The notes beneath the pieces were generated by a model. It had not been told where the DNA came from, did not search any database, and saw nothing but the letters and a program-made list of their open reading frames with translations. The translations under genes and the position numbers were made by a program. Source: Diospyros lotus (taxonomy: Eukaryota; Streptophyta; Magnoliopsida; Ericales; Ebenaceae). From it: 64,000 nucleotides of DNA. Numbering within the stretch: position 1 is the stretch's first letter; every line of letters starts with the position of its first letter. The stretch lies in the NCBI RefSeq assembly GCF_014633365.1, contig NC_068341.1, positions 25,464,339-25,528,338 on the forward strand, given 5' to 3'. Below, piece by piece: positions 22,398 to 33,869 of this stretch.

Positions 22398-23663
22398 ATT
22401 AAATTACTTATGCTAAGAGAGCAGTAGAGTAGAGGCTCAGAAAAGAAATAGACGTTTTGGAAAATCAATTTGGTTTCATGCCTGGTAGGTCAACAATGGA
22501 AGTTATATACCTACTGAGGCGCCTAATGGAAAGGTATCGGGATCATCAGAAAGACCTGCATATGATGTTTATAGATCTAGAAAAGGCCTATGATAGGGTC
22601 CCTAAAGAAGTATTATGGAGGGTTTTAGAGAACAAAGGAGTCCGAATAGCCTATATACAAGCCTTTAAGGACATATATCACGGTGCAAAGACAAAAATCA
22701 GAACATGCGGAGGGGATACTGAACCGTTTAAAATTATAATGGGACTGCATTAAGGTTTTGCATTAAGGTTTTGCACTAAGTTCATACTTATTTGCTTTAG
22801 TAATGGATGAACTCACTAAGCACATTCAGACAAAGGTGCCATGGTGTATACTATTTGCAAATGACATAGTATTGGTGGATGAAACAAAAGAGGGAGTGAA
22901 CACTAAGCTTGACTTGTGGAGAAACAATTTAGAATCTAAGGGATTTAAATTAAGTAAAAGGAAAACATAATATATGGAATGTAAATTTAGTAAGAATGCA
23001 AGAGTGGAGGATGTTATAATAAAATTGGAAGACAAATCATACAAAGAAAAGACCATTTTCGATATTTGGGATCAGTGATTCAAAAAGATGGAGAAATTCA
23101 CGAGGATGTCACGTATAGAATTAAGGCAGGTTGGCTAAAATAGAGAAATGCATCGGGGGTGTTATGTGATGGTAAAATCTCATTAAAATTGAAAGGAAAA
23201 TTCTATAAGACAGATATAAGATCAGTTTTATTGTATGGCTCAGAATGTTGGACAGTAAAATACTAGGATGAGCAAAAGACGAGCGTAGCGGAGATGATGA
23301 TGCTAAAATGGATGTGCGGCCATACAAGAAAAGATAAAATTAGAAATGAAGTTATTTGTAATAAGGTAGGAGTAGTGCCAATCGAGTAGAAGATGAGAGA
23401 TACTAGACTAAGATGATTTGGTCATGTGAGAAGAAGACCAAGATATGCTCCTGTGAGGAGAGTTGATGAAATGGAACAATTAGTCAAAAAAAGAGGTAGA
23501 GGCAGACCCAAGAAGATTTTGGGAGAGACATTAAAGTTTGATATGAAGTGTATGGGCCTAAATGAATATATGACAAAAGACAGAAATACATGAAAATCTA
23601 GAATTCATGTAGTCGACCCCACATAGTGGGATAAAGGTCGGATATGTTGTTATTTGTAAACAA
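22398..23663 (+). mobile_element. 5'-truncated RTE-type LINE, copy 1
   Basis: It starts inside the reverse transcriptase (AGAGTAGAGGCTCAG near 22425) and ends with the RIHV..P terminus AGAATTCATGTAGTCGACC...GTGGGATAAAGG (23600-23637) and a weak TTGTTATTTG tail. It is close to copy 2 at 44686-46781 over its whole length. Truncation at the 5' end is typical of target-primed reverse transcription. Many stops and frameshifts follow 22753. Confidence 0.82.
22457..22753 (+). pseudogene. LINE reverse transcriptase fragment
   Basis: The frame encodes [20 protein letters not shown] and then [20 protein letters not shown], the conserved GF..GRST and [12 protein letters not shown] blocks of non-LTR reverse transcriptases; the Asp of FIDLEKAYD is one catalytic carboxylate. 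After the stop at about 22753 the sequence continues in other frames with [11 protein letters not shown] at about 22854. There the FADD/FVDD box reads FAND, so a catalytic Asp is replaced by Asn. The RNA of this copy could not encode a working enzyme. Confidence 0.85.
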
Positions 23664-25215
23664 TCCATTGTATCTTAAGTAAGTTACTCAAAATAAGATT
23701 CATAATTATTTATGTTTGGAGTTGTGTTGAGATCCAACTTCCTACAACATCCAAGATTTTTTACCTTGAGTTGGGATATGATATTCTTCAAGCTTGCATG
23801 GAAATTATATATATGCATTTTATGCTGAGCTTTTTTGACATACCACCAACTTGTGTCCATGCTTTATTATCCCTTAAAAAGAATCTTGGAAAAGTGAAGA
23901 AATGAGTGGAAATAGATTTTGGATGAGAGGAAATGGTAAATTGAATGAGCTTGCTTCTAGTATGATGCCAATGGATAACTTGTTCAAGTGTAATGGTGAT
24001 TCTTGTTGTTCAAATATGTTTTAAGGGCTTGTTTCTTGTCTTCCAATGAAACAACTGAGAGCAATTATGAAACTTAAATAGGGAGGGAAACAAGAAGAAA
24101 CTGTGATGAGAAGGTGAATTCTTTGAAGGTAGCAAGTGAAAAATAGTTTTGGCAACTCATTTGATAAAACTAAATAGGCTTACCCCCCAAAGTTCAAATA
24201 ATGGTCAAAACTTCCATGCCAAGGTTAACTAAAGTATGCTGTGCTGCATAAGTTTATAGTTTTCACCTAGCCTCTTAGCTTGTGAGTAGATTGTTTATTT
24301 TCTTTTGTTGGTTTAGACTCTCCAATCTACTTGGGCTCTCATGTTCTGTAGTGCTTTGTTGCATCTTAGGTTAGTTTTTGGTCCTTTCAATAAGTGGTGG
24401 ATAGTTTTTCTTTCTTTTCTTTTGTGAATATTGTATCATTTGGGTGGCATACCAAATCATCTCTATAGCTGTCTAGATCTCAATAATCTCTCCCTTAGAG
24501 AATTGACCCCACCATGTCTCTCCTAGGGTCAATCTCATGAGTTGTCTCATTAATTTCATCGTGTCTCCTTTTGCTGATGGAGCCATCCTTGATATCTATT
24601 TGGCATTGTGAGGTGGCATGTAGATCTCCATATAACTTCTCTCCAAGATTGAGCTGAATCTCCAACCTCTCCTTCCAAGAATTAATTATGTTGAATCCCC
24701 AGTATCTCATTTCAAGGATCAAGCTAGATCTCCAATCTCTTCATCTAGTGGCCAAGCTCTCCACATGTTTACCTAAGTGAATATCATGAGGTGGCACGTA
24801 TGTTCCATAATCTAGTTCCTCCTGGGATTAAGACTCAATTAAGGTAGCACAATGGTGCACTACCCACTATTAAACCTCACACAGACACTAGTGTCGCATC
24901 CTTAGCTTTAATTTATGGAAGTCTTTACTTTAGTGCTTTACTCATTGGTACTTCCTTTGCCATGTAGATGTGAGGCATGTAATCATTTTGCCTTTTGCAT
25001 GCTAAGTTCCCTAGAAGATCATGAATTTTCAACTTCAATGGCCTAGGCTAAGGTAGGGTCAAGGTGCCCATTTACAAAGAACTTCTAGATATTTGTAGAT
25101 TGGAAGCTAGAATTGTAGGTTTCATCTAGGGTTTACTCCTCGAGGGAACTTGGTCCTGACTAGTCAAGAGAGAGAGTCAAACTAGGACATGGATCCTTTC
25201 TATTACTGCCATGAT
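23664..25215. other. Intron 1 sequence, unassigned
   Basis: No transposon or gene recognised. A weak local repetition occurs at 24470-24830 (GAGGTGGCATGTAGATCTCC and GAGGTGGCACGTATGTTCC; AGATCTCCAATCTC-like words). The minus-strand 75-codon frame here has no recognisable domain. Confidence 0.3.
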
Positions 25216-25220
25216 CCCAT

Positions 25221-25473
25221 TGAAACAGACGAAACTAGGGCACGACCAAGAGAAAAGAATGCTTGGATTTTACTTAGAGAAACTGAATGAACAAAATGAA
25301 AATCAAGATACATAAAATGAAGGTAACGCTGATTATATACTCAGCAAGCCTAAGCCACCGCCTAACTACACAACATCATAAGTATACAAGCAAATTACAA
25401 CAATTACAGCACAATTAATTAAATGATCAACAACAAACTTTAAGCAGCAACTTAGGTAATATGTTCTTTCACA
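25221..25473 (-). repeat. Element A 3' LTR
   Basis: 253 bp. On the minus strand it begins TGTGAAAGAACATATTACC and ends CGTCTGTTTCA. It follows the tract AGTCTACTTGAGAGGGAA. Partner at 29714-29966. Confidence 0.92.
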
Positions 25474-25495
25474 TTCCCTCTCAAGTAGACTTCCT

Positions 25496-27023
25496 CTAGA
25501 CTGGTTGCTTCTTTGAAAATTCTTGAGAGACTGCTGCCTGGACATGTGACAACTTTAGACTAAGTTTATCACACAAATATTGAAATTTGTTCCTTGGTAA
25601 ACCCTTAGTGAAGATATAAGCTAGCTGATGAGAAGTAGGAACATAACGGATCTCTACCTCACCATTTTCCACATTTTCTCGCATAAAATGCACATCAATC
25701 TCAATGTGTTTAGTGCAAGAATGAAACACCAGATTTTCAACAATACTCTTGGCAACCATATTGTCACTCCATACAATTGGTGTATAAACACACTGATATC
25801 CTAACTCTGCAAACAATGACTTTAGCCACAATATCTCAGTTACACCTTGAGCAATGGCCCTATATTCAGCCTCTCCAACAAACCGAGCAACAACTGATTG
25901 CTTCTGAGAACTCCATACTATTAGATTATTCCCAAGAAATACACAAACACCACTAGTTGATCTCCTGATAACCCTACAACTAGCATGATCAGCACCAGTA
26001 TAAACTATTAAGGGTAAATCAGTAGGTGCTGGTGAGAACAGTAAGCCCAAGCCAAGAGTACCCTTGAGATATCTAAGCAGTCTCTTATAGGCTATCTAGT
26101 GTTGCTACTTAGGAGAGGACAAAAACTAACTTAGTTTATTGACTGCAAATGATATGTCTAGTCTAGTGTAGGTCAAATATTACAAGGATCCAATAATAGT
26201 TCGATATAGAGATGGATTTAAGAAAGAATTACCCTCATCAGTTAAGGAGATAGCTAAATTCATAGGAGTATCACATGGTTTATAGTCTTGCATAGTTGCC
26301 TTCCTCAATAAATCCAAGTTATATTTAGATTGTGTGAGATAAATTCCATTTTGATTTATGTGAGCTTCAAACCCCAGGAAGTAATGAACATATCCTAGAG
26401 TTTTGTGCGAAATCTTGAATAAATGCTGTAAGGGCTGTTGGATTAGATCCTGTGACTAAAATATCATCTACATAAACCAATACAAACAACACAAATTGAG
26501 GAGTGCGCTTAACAAACAATGAAGCATCAGACACAACCCGTATAAAATCCCATGTTTGTAAAGCAACTCTCAACTTTGTGTACCAAGCTTGAGGAGCATG
26601 CTTAAGGCCATAAATAGATTTCCTTAGCTTACACACATGGGTAGGATACCAAGCATCAACAAACCCTTCTGGTTGAGACATAAACACATCCTCAGTAAGA
26701 TCACCATTTGAAAATACATTATTTATATCCACTTGCTGAATGTCCAAACCAAAAGTAATAGCTAAGGTGAAGACAACTCGAATAGTAGAGGCCTTAACAA
26801 CAGGGCTAAGGGTTTCAGCATAATCAATTCTCGGTGTTTGAAGAAAACCCTTTGCTACCAGCCGAGCCTTGTGCTTGAGCACTGTCCCATCAGTATTATA
26901 TTTAACTCTAAAAACCCACTTGTAGCCAATGAGGTTCATATCCTTTCTAGAATGAGGCTGTGAAATGGTAGTAGCAGGAGATGAACCAATGGCCGAGGAA
27001 GCTGAGGAATCAGTGTTTGACAA
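25496..27023 (-). pseudogene. Element A reverse transcriptase and RNase H
   Basis: RT frame 27023-26367: [77 protein letters not shown] and the catalytic box VLVYVDDILVTGSN. A frameshift near 26400 leads through LTQSKYNLDL-type sequence with stops to the RNase H frame 26050-25496. There the first catalytic Asp of the usual TDADHAG reads TGADHAS. Then VWSSQKQSVVARFVGEAEYR, the Asp of VWSDNMVAKSI, and HIEIDVHFMRENVENGEVEI follow. It ends just before the polypurine tract. Confidence 0.88.
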
Positions 27024-27350
27024 GGAAGAGTTTAAGGGCTATGCTACTTTAGAGGAAGGAGAAGAAGGAAGAGACTGAAAAAATATAGTGGAAAACCCAT
27101 TAGAACATGACTGAGATGTAGTAGAGAAAGAGGAAAGCAAACGAGAAAAGAGAAAGTCATTTGGATTAAATTGCACATGCCGTGAGTTATAAACTTGACC
27201 AGAAGGATGCAGACACTTGTAACCTACTTGTACATGACTATACCCAATGAAAACACATTTGGTTAAATGGAAATCAAACTTGTGCTTGTTATAAGGCCAA
27301 AAATAAGAAAAACAAGCACATCCAAAGGACTGTAGTATTAGGTAATTAGG

Positions 27351-28106
27351 CTACTTATGATATAAAAGTTCAAATGGTGTCTTGAATTTGAGAGGAGAGG
27401 AAGGAAGCAAATTTATGGTATGAACCGCGGTTTGGAAAGCTTCAACCCAAAACTTAAGTGGCATATTAGCATGAGATAAAATAGTGAGCCCCATTTCTGC
27501 TATGTGCCTGTGTTTTTTCTTTGCTACACCATTTTGTTGATGGATATAAGGGTAAGTAAATCTAGGTTGTATGCCACTATTATGAAGATAAGACAAGAAT
27601 GCCTTGAACTCCCCCTCGTTATCAGTTTGTAGGGCCTTAATTTTGGTTTGAAATTGAGTTTCAGCAAGTTTATGAAAGGTTACAAAAGTGGATAGGGCAT
27701 CAGACTTGAGCTTCAAAGGGTATAGCCATATATATCTTGTATAGGCATCCACAAAAACAACATAATATCGATAACCTTCAACAGACAAAGTAGGAGAGGG
27801 ACCCCATAGATTTAAGTAAATCAATTCAAGTGGTTTCTTTGTTGTAATTGGACAATTAACAAATGGAAGTTGATGGAGTTTTCCAATTTTACATGAATCA
27901 CAAAAATAAGGAATCAAAGAAGAACAAGGAATGTGAATTTTATTAAGAACTAAATGCAGTACATTGAATGATGGATGCCCTAACTTTGCATGCCATTGTT
28001 GACACATCTTATCATTGTGGGCAACATGAACACTAGGTGACAATCCATGACCAATTGGGTGTTGTCTTTTACACTTGTTTAAAGGAAAAACATTACAATG
28101 TGACAA
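27351..28106 (-). pseudogene. Element A integrase, catalytic residues replaced
   Basis: A 251-codon frame. The N-terminal zinc-binding part is WHAKLGHPS ... FCDSCKIGKLHQLPF. The core should contain D, D and E. The first Asp (usual YSDLWGP) reads YLNLWGP, the second is present in LQTDNEGEF, and the Glu of QQNGVAERKHRH reads QQNGVAKKKHRH. Two of three metal-binding carboxylates are thus Asn and Lys. The frame is otherwise long and clean, so these are point changes in a recently intact protein. A degenerate linker with YVHV...Q-type sequence follows to about 27030. Confidence 0.87.
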
Positions 28107-28220
28107 AAATGTATTGCCAACAAACGAACTAGACTAAATAGGTTGGGCATAAGCACTGGAAGCAGCATGATCAAGAGTTGAACTCAGCTGGTAAAGCCCA
28201 TCCTTAAGTCCATCCTTAAG

Positions 28221-29689
28221 TCATCCTTTGAGTAGCACCTGCCCAGAATTCTTGTCCTTAATCAAACAAGAATGAGAGTTAAATTCAGCAACAAGGTTAT
28301 GGTCTCTTGTGAGTTGAGAGACACTAATCAAATTCTTTTTCATGTTAAGGACATGTAGAACATTTGATAATGGAATAGTAGAGATAGGGTTAGTTTGAGT
28401 ATGCAACTGTCCAAGACCAACATTAGAGATAGAAAGTTGCTTACCATTACCAATGGAGACTTTATCACTTCCGTTGTAAGGAGCATGCAAGGAGAGATTA
28501 CCGAGATTCGAGGTTATATGATTTGTGGCTCCAGGGTCAACAAACCAAGAAGGATTTGGCAAAGAGGACTGTGAGGTATTATCTAGAGGCTGCTGAGAAA
28601 AATGGCTATAATGAGCCCCTTGAACAAAACCTAGATCACTCATGTAGGCCTTGCTAGAATCACTAAGGGAGGCCATAAATGCTTTAGAATCTGACTGAGA
28701 ACAACCAAAATTCTGACCAGACATAGGAGCAGAATTCCTCTGAAAATTTTTATCAAACCGATGGTAACATCTATCAGCAAAATGCCTTGGCTTGTCACAT
28801 AGTTGACAATAAATTTTTCTACCAGATTGTCTACCCCGACCTCTTCCCCCTCTATTTACATAACCACCTCTATTTTGTGCAAAACCACCTCTATAGTTCA
28901 TAGAATTTCCAGCACCTCTTTGTGTATATGCATCCATATTAACATGCATTGAGGATGGCACAATAGACTCAACACTAACAGATGAATGCTACAGATTCTT
29001 AGAAGTTAATCTTTGCTCTTGTATCAGCAACAAGTACTGAACTTTTTCAATGTCAATATCATCCATTTGGTAGGTAATGAGACTAACAACCGTCTCATAT
29101 TCATGATCAAGTCCATTAAGGATTGCAAGAAGCAAATCTTTGTCACTTAAAGGCTCTCTTATAGAAGCAAGTGAATGGCCTATCGTTTTTATCTTGAGAA
29201 TATAGTCATTTATAGACAGAGAATCCTTCTTAATAGATCTAAGTTGTTGCTTTAATTGAAAGGACTTGGCAATAGTTTGGCGAGAATACAAATATTCAAG
29301 GGACGACCATACCTCGACAGATGATTCACAATGAATCACTTGTGCCAAGACTTCCTTGTCAATTGTGGAGAAAAGCCAGCCTAGTAGCAGCTGATCAGAT
29401 TGCTTCCTGCTCAAATACTCCAGATTCACCATAGAAAATCCGGCGCCATCGACATCTGAATCTACCACATACTTTGATGGAGGTGACGTCTTGTTGAGAA
29501 AGGACTGGAGCTCAAAAGCTCTGATCGTAGTTGAAACTTGCGCCTTCCAAAAAATATAGTTATTCTACTCTAGCCTGATCAATATATAATTGAAGGCTTT
29601 CGCCATCGCAGTGAAGTCTGACTGCGAGGCAGAGGAGAATGAGGTGGAAGGGAAGAGGAGACACTCTGATCGGGGTTAAACGCCATAGA
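28221..29689 (-). pseudogene. Element A gag and protease, broken
   Basis: The ATG is at 29689. The first part has a frameshift and a stop before the long frame at 29468-28989, which shows the copia gag (UBN2-type) core SDQLLLGWLFSTIDKEVLAQ, LKQQLRSIKKDSLSINDYIL and LLAILNGLDHEYETVVSLIT. The next frame (28961-28221) has a Gly/Arg-rich stretch, the zinc knuckle CQLCDKPRHFADRC (CX2CX4HX4C, intact) and the protease site WFVDPGATNHIT, where the expected D-S-G reads D-P-G. A conserved linker ends in LISVSQLTRDHN. Stops between frames and the lost catalytic-triplet Ser indicate a dead gene. Confidence 0.88.
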
Positions 29690-29713
29690 CTTTGGTCAAT
29701 GGCTCTGATACCA

Positions 29714-29966
29714 TGAAACAGACAAAACTAGGGCACAACTGAGAGAAAAGAATGCTTGGATTTTACTTAGAGAAATTGAATGAACAAAATGAAAATCAAG
29801 ATACATTAAATGAAGGCAACACTGATTATATTCTCAGCAAGCCTAAGCCATCGCCTAACTACACAACAACATAAGGATACAAGCAAATTACAACAATAAT
29901 AGCTCAATTAATTAAATGATCAACAACAAACTTTAAGCAGCAACTCAGTTAATATGTTCTTTCACA
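29714..29966 (-). repeat. Element A 5' LTR
   Basis: 253 bp. On the minus strand it ends ...GTCTGTTTCA directly before the primer-binding site TGGTATCAGAGCC. It is the same length as its partner with no indel between them. Confidence 0.92.
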
Positions 29967-29971
29967 CCCAT

Positions 29972-30946
29972 GACCCCACGACTAAGAACATGCTGCTGTT
30001 ACCATCATTATTTCCATAATTGTCCATTGCACCCCATTAATAGACATCAAGTTGTGACTGACTGCCAATGTCCTTCGACATAATAGACATTACGGTTTGC
30101 AGCCTCCATTATGAGTAAGGTTCCTTAGTTAAGAAGATCAACCTAAGTGTGGTAATTTCACACTGTGTCCATCACCCGGACTCTCTTTCTCTCTCCACTG
30201 CCATTTTCTCTCTAGAGGTTGCTTAGCTCTCTCCCATTTCCAACTCTGGCGGTCTTTTTGCACTTGACATCTGCCACAATTCCGTCAGTCTTACTTGCTA
30301 GCACACAGCTAACACCATTTACACTATACTCCATTGGGGAACAGTGGTAGTCATTGAGCATTGTACCAACTTACGGTCTACAACATCCTCAATAGAAAAC
30401 CTCAACACCTTTCTTTCATTAATTTTTTCCTTGTTCCTTTTTGATTGACAAATATGGTGGAAAACTTTTTCTCTTTTTTTTTTGTAATATAACTTTCACT
30501 TAATTCAAGCCCCCCCAAAAAAATGTAGCTGTGGTGGCGATGCTAAATTGGATATGCATTGAAGGCATGGAAAGATAGGGGGTAAGATGTTTTGAGCTGT
30601 TTAGTGAAGGGATGGGTGCTTGGGTTAGAGAGTAGCACTGTCCACATTGAGGGTAATTCTAAAGGTTGAGTATGCCAAGTTAACTTTCATTAATATAAAA
30701 AAAAAGATTTGTCACATATTGTAATTTAAGGGGATTATCATCCTTGATAGGCTGAAGTGGTGAAAAGGACAAATTATTTGAATCAAACTAATTTAAAACT
30801 GTTCTTTAGTTTGTCATACAAAGTAGTGGTGACATGTTGATTTTCACCCAGATTTTGAGAAAAAATTACCTTATTGTTCACTTCTTTTTATTGTATTTTT
30901 CTTTTCTTTTTCAATTTTATTATAATAATAATTACTTTTTTTGTAG
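29972..30946. other. Intron 1, 3' part
   Basis: Continuation of the sequence split by element A (GATCCCAT / CCCATGACCCCACG). At 30530-30610 a frame resembling the LINE phrase MLKWMC (here MLNWIC) hints at a very old LINE relic. The last 100 bases are T-rich and end at the exon 2 acceptor. Confidence 0.35.
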
Positions 30947-31083
30947 TGGGTTACCAAATGCAAGCCTCCCCTATTTCTATTACTGGAACAAACATTGCTG
31001 CAATAAAAGATGAAATTTCAAGAAAGGTTGATATGTACGTGAACATGCTTGCACAAAGTGCTAAAGAATGTGAAACTGAAAAG
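30947..31083 (+). CDS. Universal stress protein-like gene, exon 2
   Basis: 137 bases; the first two complete the codon begun in exon 1, then 45 codons end in phase 0. Protein seen: GYQMQASPISI, TGTNIAAIKDEISRKVDMY, VNMLAQSAKECETEK. Joined to exon 1 this gives a loop (HKVPHP-M-GYQM) and then a long helix with the USP-type spacing of hydrophobics. The acceptor is TTTTTTTGTAG and the donor AAG|GTAATG. Phase agreement on both sides over 12 and 22 kb of repeats is strong support. No stop or frameshift is seen, unlike in the surrounding transposons. Confidence 0.8.
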
Positions 31084-31572
31084 GTAATGAATGTTCTTTA
31101 TATTGCCACTAGCAATTCCATAATTTGAACTGGTGCAAAACACTATTAAGGTGATTAAGAAGAGGACCATATAATATTCAATGATAAAAGATAACTTATC
31201 CATGCATCTGCAAGGCATTATTGTGTTTTCTTATTTGCTGTTCATATACATTATAAAATGAATTGTATCACAAAGAAGTTAGCAATATGAAGCACCTATA
31301 GCTTTTAGAAGTAAATAAGCTGTTTTTGCTTACTGAATTGATATGATATTACTATGCATAAAGCTTAAGGTTTGCTGGTATCTAGTTCTCTCTTATTTTC
31401 AGTGAAAATCGTTGTTCACCATGTCGTGGAACTTTCTCTCTAGCCTAGTTGCTATTCCTTGAGTTGTTAGTCTCAGCCTGATCATTTATTTTCTGTATTG
31501 AACTTTCATCATTTTCATAGTAAACAATTGCATGATAGATGCCGATCATTGTTAGGTGTACTCTATTTCTTC

Positions 31573-31789
31573 TGTAATGATGATTAAAGAGTTGAGAGAA
31601 ACAACGAAAGAAGAAAAGAGAATCTAAAATAATGTCTCGTCCAACTGTTATTCAAAACAGAAATGATAAGCCTATTTATATGATAGGCTTAGACTTCTAA
31701 TAACATTTTAAACATAACAGACTAAGCTTACAAACAGAAAGCTAACTGATATAAACTAAAGAGCAGAATACAACTTAATTCCTTCAACA
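31573..31789 (-). repeat. Element B 3' LTR
   Basis: 217 bp. On the minus strand it starts TGTTGAAGGAATTAAG and ends CATCATTACA. A TATA-like ATATAAATAGG on the minus strand lies at about 31670-31681. Confidence 0.93.
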
Positions 31790-31813
31790 TTCCCCCTCAA
31801 TATAGACCTTCAG

Positions 31814-33364
31814 TCAACAAGGCTTGACTCCTTCAGCATTCCCCCTCAATTTAGTGGTATCATTGGCGTTAGACATAAAAGTATGAACAGGAGACAACCA
31901 AAGCCCGAGCTTGCTGCAGAGAAAAGAAAACCTATCCCTTGACAAACCTTTAGTAAAAATATCTGCAACCTGATACATAGTAGGCACATACCGGATATCA
32001 ATTTCACCATTCTCAACTTTTTCCCTAACCAAATGAACGTCGATTTCAATATGCTTTGTACGAGAATGGAATATTGGATTCTCGGCTATGCTTTTTGCTG
32101 CTAGGTTGTCACACCATAGGATAGGAACTTGGGATAAAGAATACCCTAACTCAGTAAACAAGGACTGTAACCACATAACCTCTGTAACACCTTGGGCCAT
32201 GGCTCGATACTTGGCTTCTCCTACTGAACGAGCGACAACTGACTGTTTCCTTGAACTCCAAACCAGCAAATTAGAACCAAGAAAAAAACAAAGACCACTA
32301 GTTGATTTTCTAGTTAGCTTCCAACCAGCATGGTCTGCATCGGTAAACACTGTTAAAGTCAAATCAGAAGGAGCAGGTGTAAACAACAGCCCTAAACCCA
32401 TGGAACCTTTCAAATAATGAAGCAAATGCTTACAAGCTATCTAGTGCTGCTCTTTAGGAGCAGATAGAAATTGACTAAGCCGGTTTACCACAAAGGAGAT
32501 ATCAGGCCTGGTATAGGTCAAGTATTGAAGAGAACCAATAATAATTTTATAGAGAGAGGGATCCAAGAAATCAACACCTTCATCAGTAAAAGAAGTCCCC
32601 AAAACCACTGGTGTCTCACATGGTTTGCAATCCTGCATACCATCTTTATGCAACAAATCCAATGTATACTTAGACTGAGTGAGATACAACCCAGTCTCTT
32701 CCGAAACACTTCAAAGCCAAGAAAATAGTTAACCGACCCTAGCGTTTTGAGAGCAAAGTAGGTGTCTAAATCATGAATGTAGTCTTTTAAGAGTAGAAGA
32801 ATTTGAGCCAGCGACAAGAATGTCATCTACATACACCAAAAGAAATAATACCGCCTTAGCTGTCCGTTTGATGAACAAAGATGCATCAGATACAGACCGA
32901 ACAAAATCCCAACTATGTAAAGCTTGTCGCAACTTAGTATACCAAGCTCTTGGAGCTTGCTTGAGGCCATAAAGAGATTTCTGAAGCTTACAAACATAAG
33001 AAGGAAACTGAGAATCAGTAAAACCTTCTGGTTGGGTCATGTAAACATCCTCGGTCAAGTCTCCATTTAAGAAGGCATTATTGATGTCAACTTGCTGAAT
33101 ATCCCACCCAAAACTAACAGCCAAAGAAAAGAGAACCCGGATGGTGGGAGCCTTAACAACTGGACTAAAAGTCTCTCCATAATCAATACCCAGTGTTTGT
33201 AAGAAACCTTTAGCAACCAACCGAGCTTTGTGTCTAAGAATGGAGCCATCAGATTTATACTTAACACGAAAAACCCATTTGCACCCGATGAGATTCATAT
33301 CAGAGGAGAATGGAACCAAATCCCAGGTGTGATTGGACTGCAAAGCAGTAAACTCCTCTTGCAT
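31814..33364 (-). pseudogene. Element B reverse transcriptase and RNase H
   Basis: Frame 33364-32771 carries GCKWVFRVKYKSDGSILRHK, LGIDYGETFSPVVKAPTIRV, IQQVDINNAFLNGDLTEDVY, KSLYGLKQAPRAWYTKLRQA and LLVYVDDILVAGSNSS. A frameshift follows near 32790. The thumb/connection part is at 32826-32441 (YFALKTLGSVNYFLGFE; TRPDISFVVNRLSQFL). RNase H is at 32425-31814 with TVFTDADHAGWK, VWSSRKQSVVARSVGEAKYR, CDNLAAKSIAENPIFHSRTK and an intact C-terminus. Catalytic residues look present in both enzymes; only frameshifts and two stops break it. Confidence 0.9.
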
Positions 33365-33869
33365 AGCTTTAGTCTAGTGAGAATCTAGGAGAGCTTCATG
33401 AACTGTACTAGGTTCTACAAAAGTAAAAAGAACATGAGGAGAAGAGACCAAAGACTGCCTAGCTTGAGAACGAGTAAGCATAGGATGAATAGATGGTGTA
33501 GGAGGAAGTCAATATTTAGGTATACGAGGAGGTTGAGAAGGTTGAACTGAAGAATGATCAGAAGAAGAACTAGAGGACGAAAAGGACACAGGAGAGTTGT
33601 CTGCTGAGTCAACAGGATTAGAATTTGATAAAGAAGAAACAACTGACTGAGATACCCGAGGAACACTAGAAGAAAATGAAGGAAGAGAATGAAAAAGTGT
33701 AGTTGACGATCCAGAAGAAAGAGGCACAGATGAAGGTTTCCCGGACGACTGAAACAAAGAAGGATAGGGAAACTCATCAGGGTTAAAGTGAACATGTCTG
33801 GAAATATAAATTTTGTCCGATGGATGTAAACATTTATAACCCGCATGATCATAACTATATCCAATAAAA

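Larger units (their letters stand above)
25221..29966 (-). mobile_element. Copia element A, complete with two LTRs
   Basis: A 4746-bp Ty1/copia element read on the minus strand. Two 253-bp LTRs (25221-25473, 29714-29966) have matching ends TGTGAAAG...GTTTCA on the minus strand. The flanking target duplication is exactly CCCAT (25216-25220, 29967-29971). The primer-binding site TGGTATCAGAGCC (complement of 29701-29713) suits initiator Met tRNA. The polypurine tract TTGAGAGGGAA precedes the 3' LTR. Order is gag, protease, integrase, RT, RNase H as in copia. By eye the LTRs differ at about 17 positions (about 7%). Size and short LTRs suggest the Ale/Retrofit group; this is inference. Confidence 0.93.
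18696..30946 (+). other. Intron 1 of the USP-like gene (12.3 kb)
   Basis: Bounded by donor CCCA|GTAAGTG and acceptor TTTTTTTGTAG|TG, with a strong polypyrimidine run at 30896-30944. It contains a LINE tail, a non-coding repeat, an RTE-type LINE fragment and complete copia element A. The intron is inferred from exon order, matching phase and protein continuity, not from transcripts. Confidence 0.7.
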
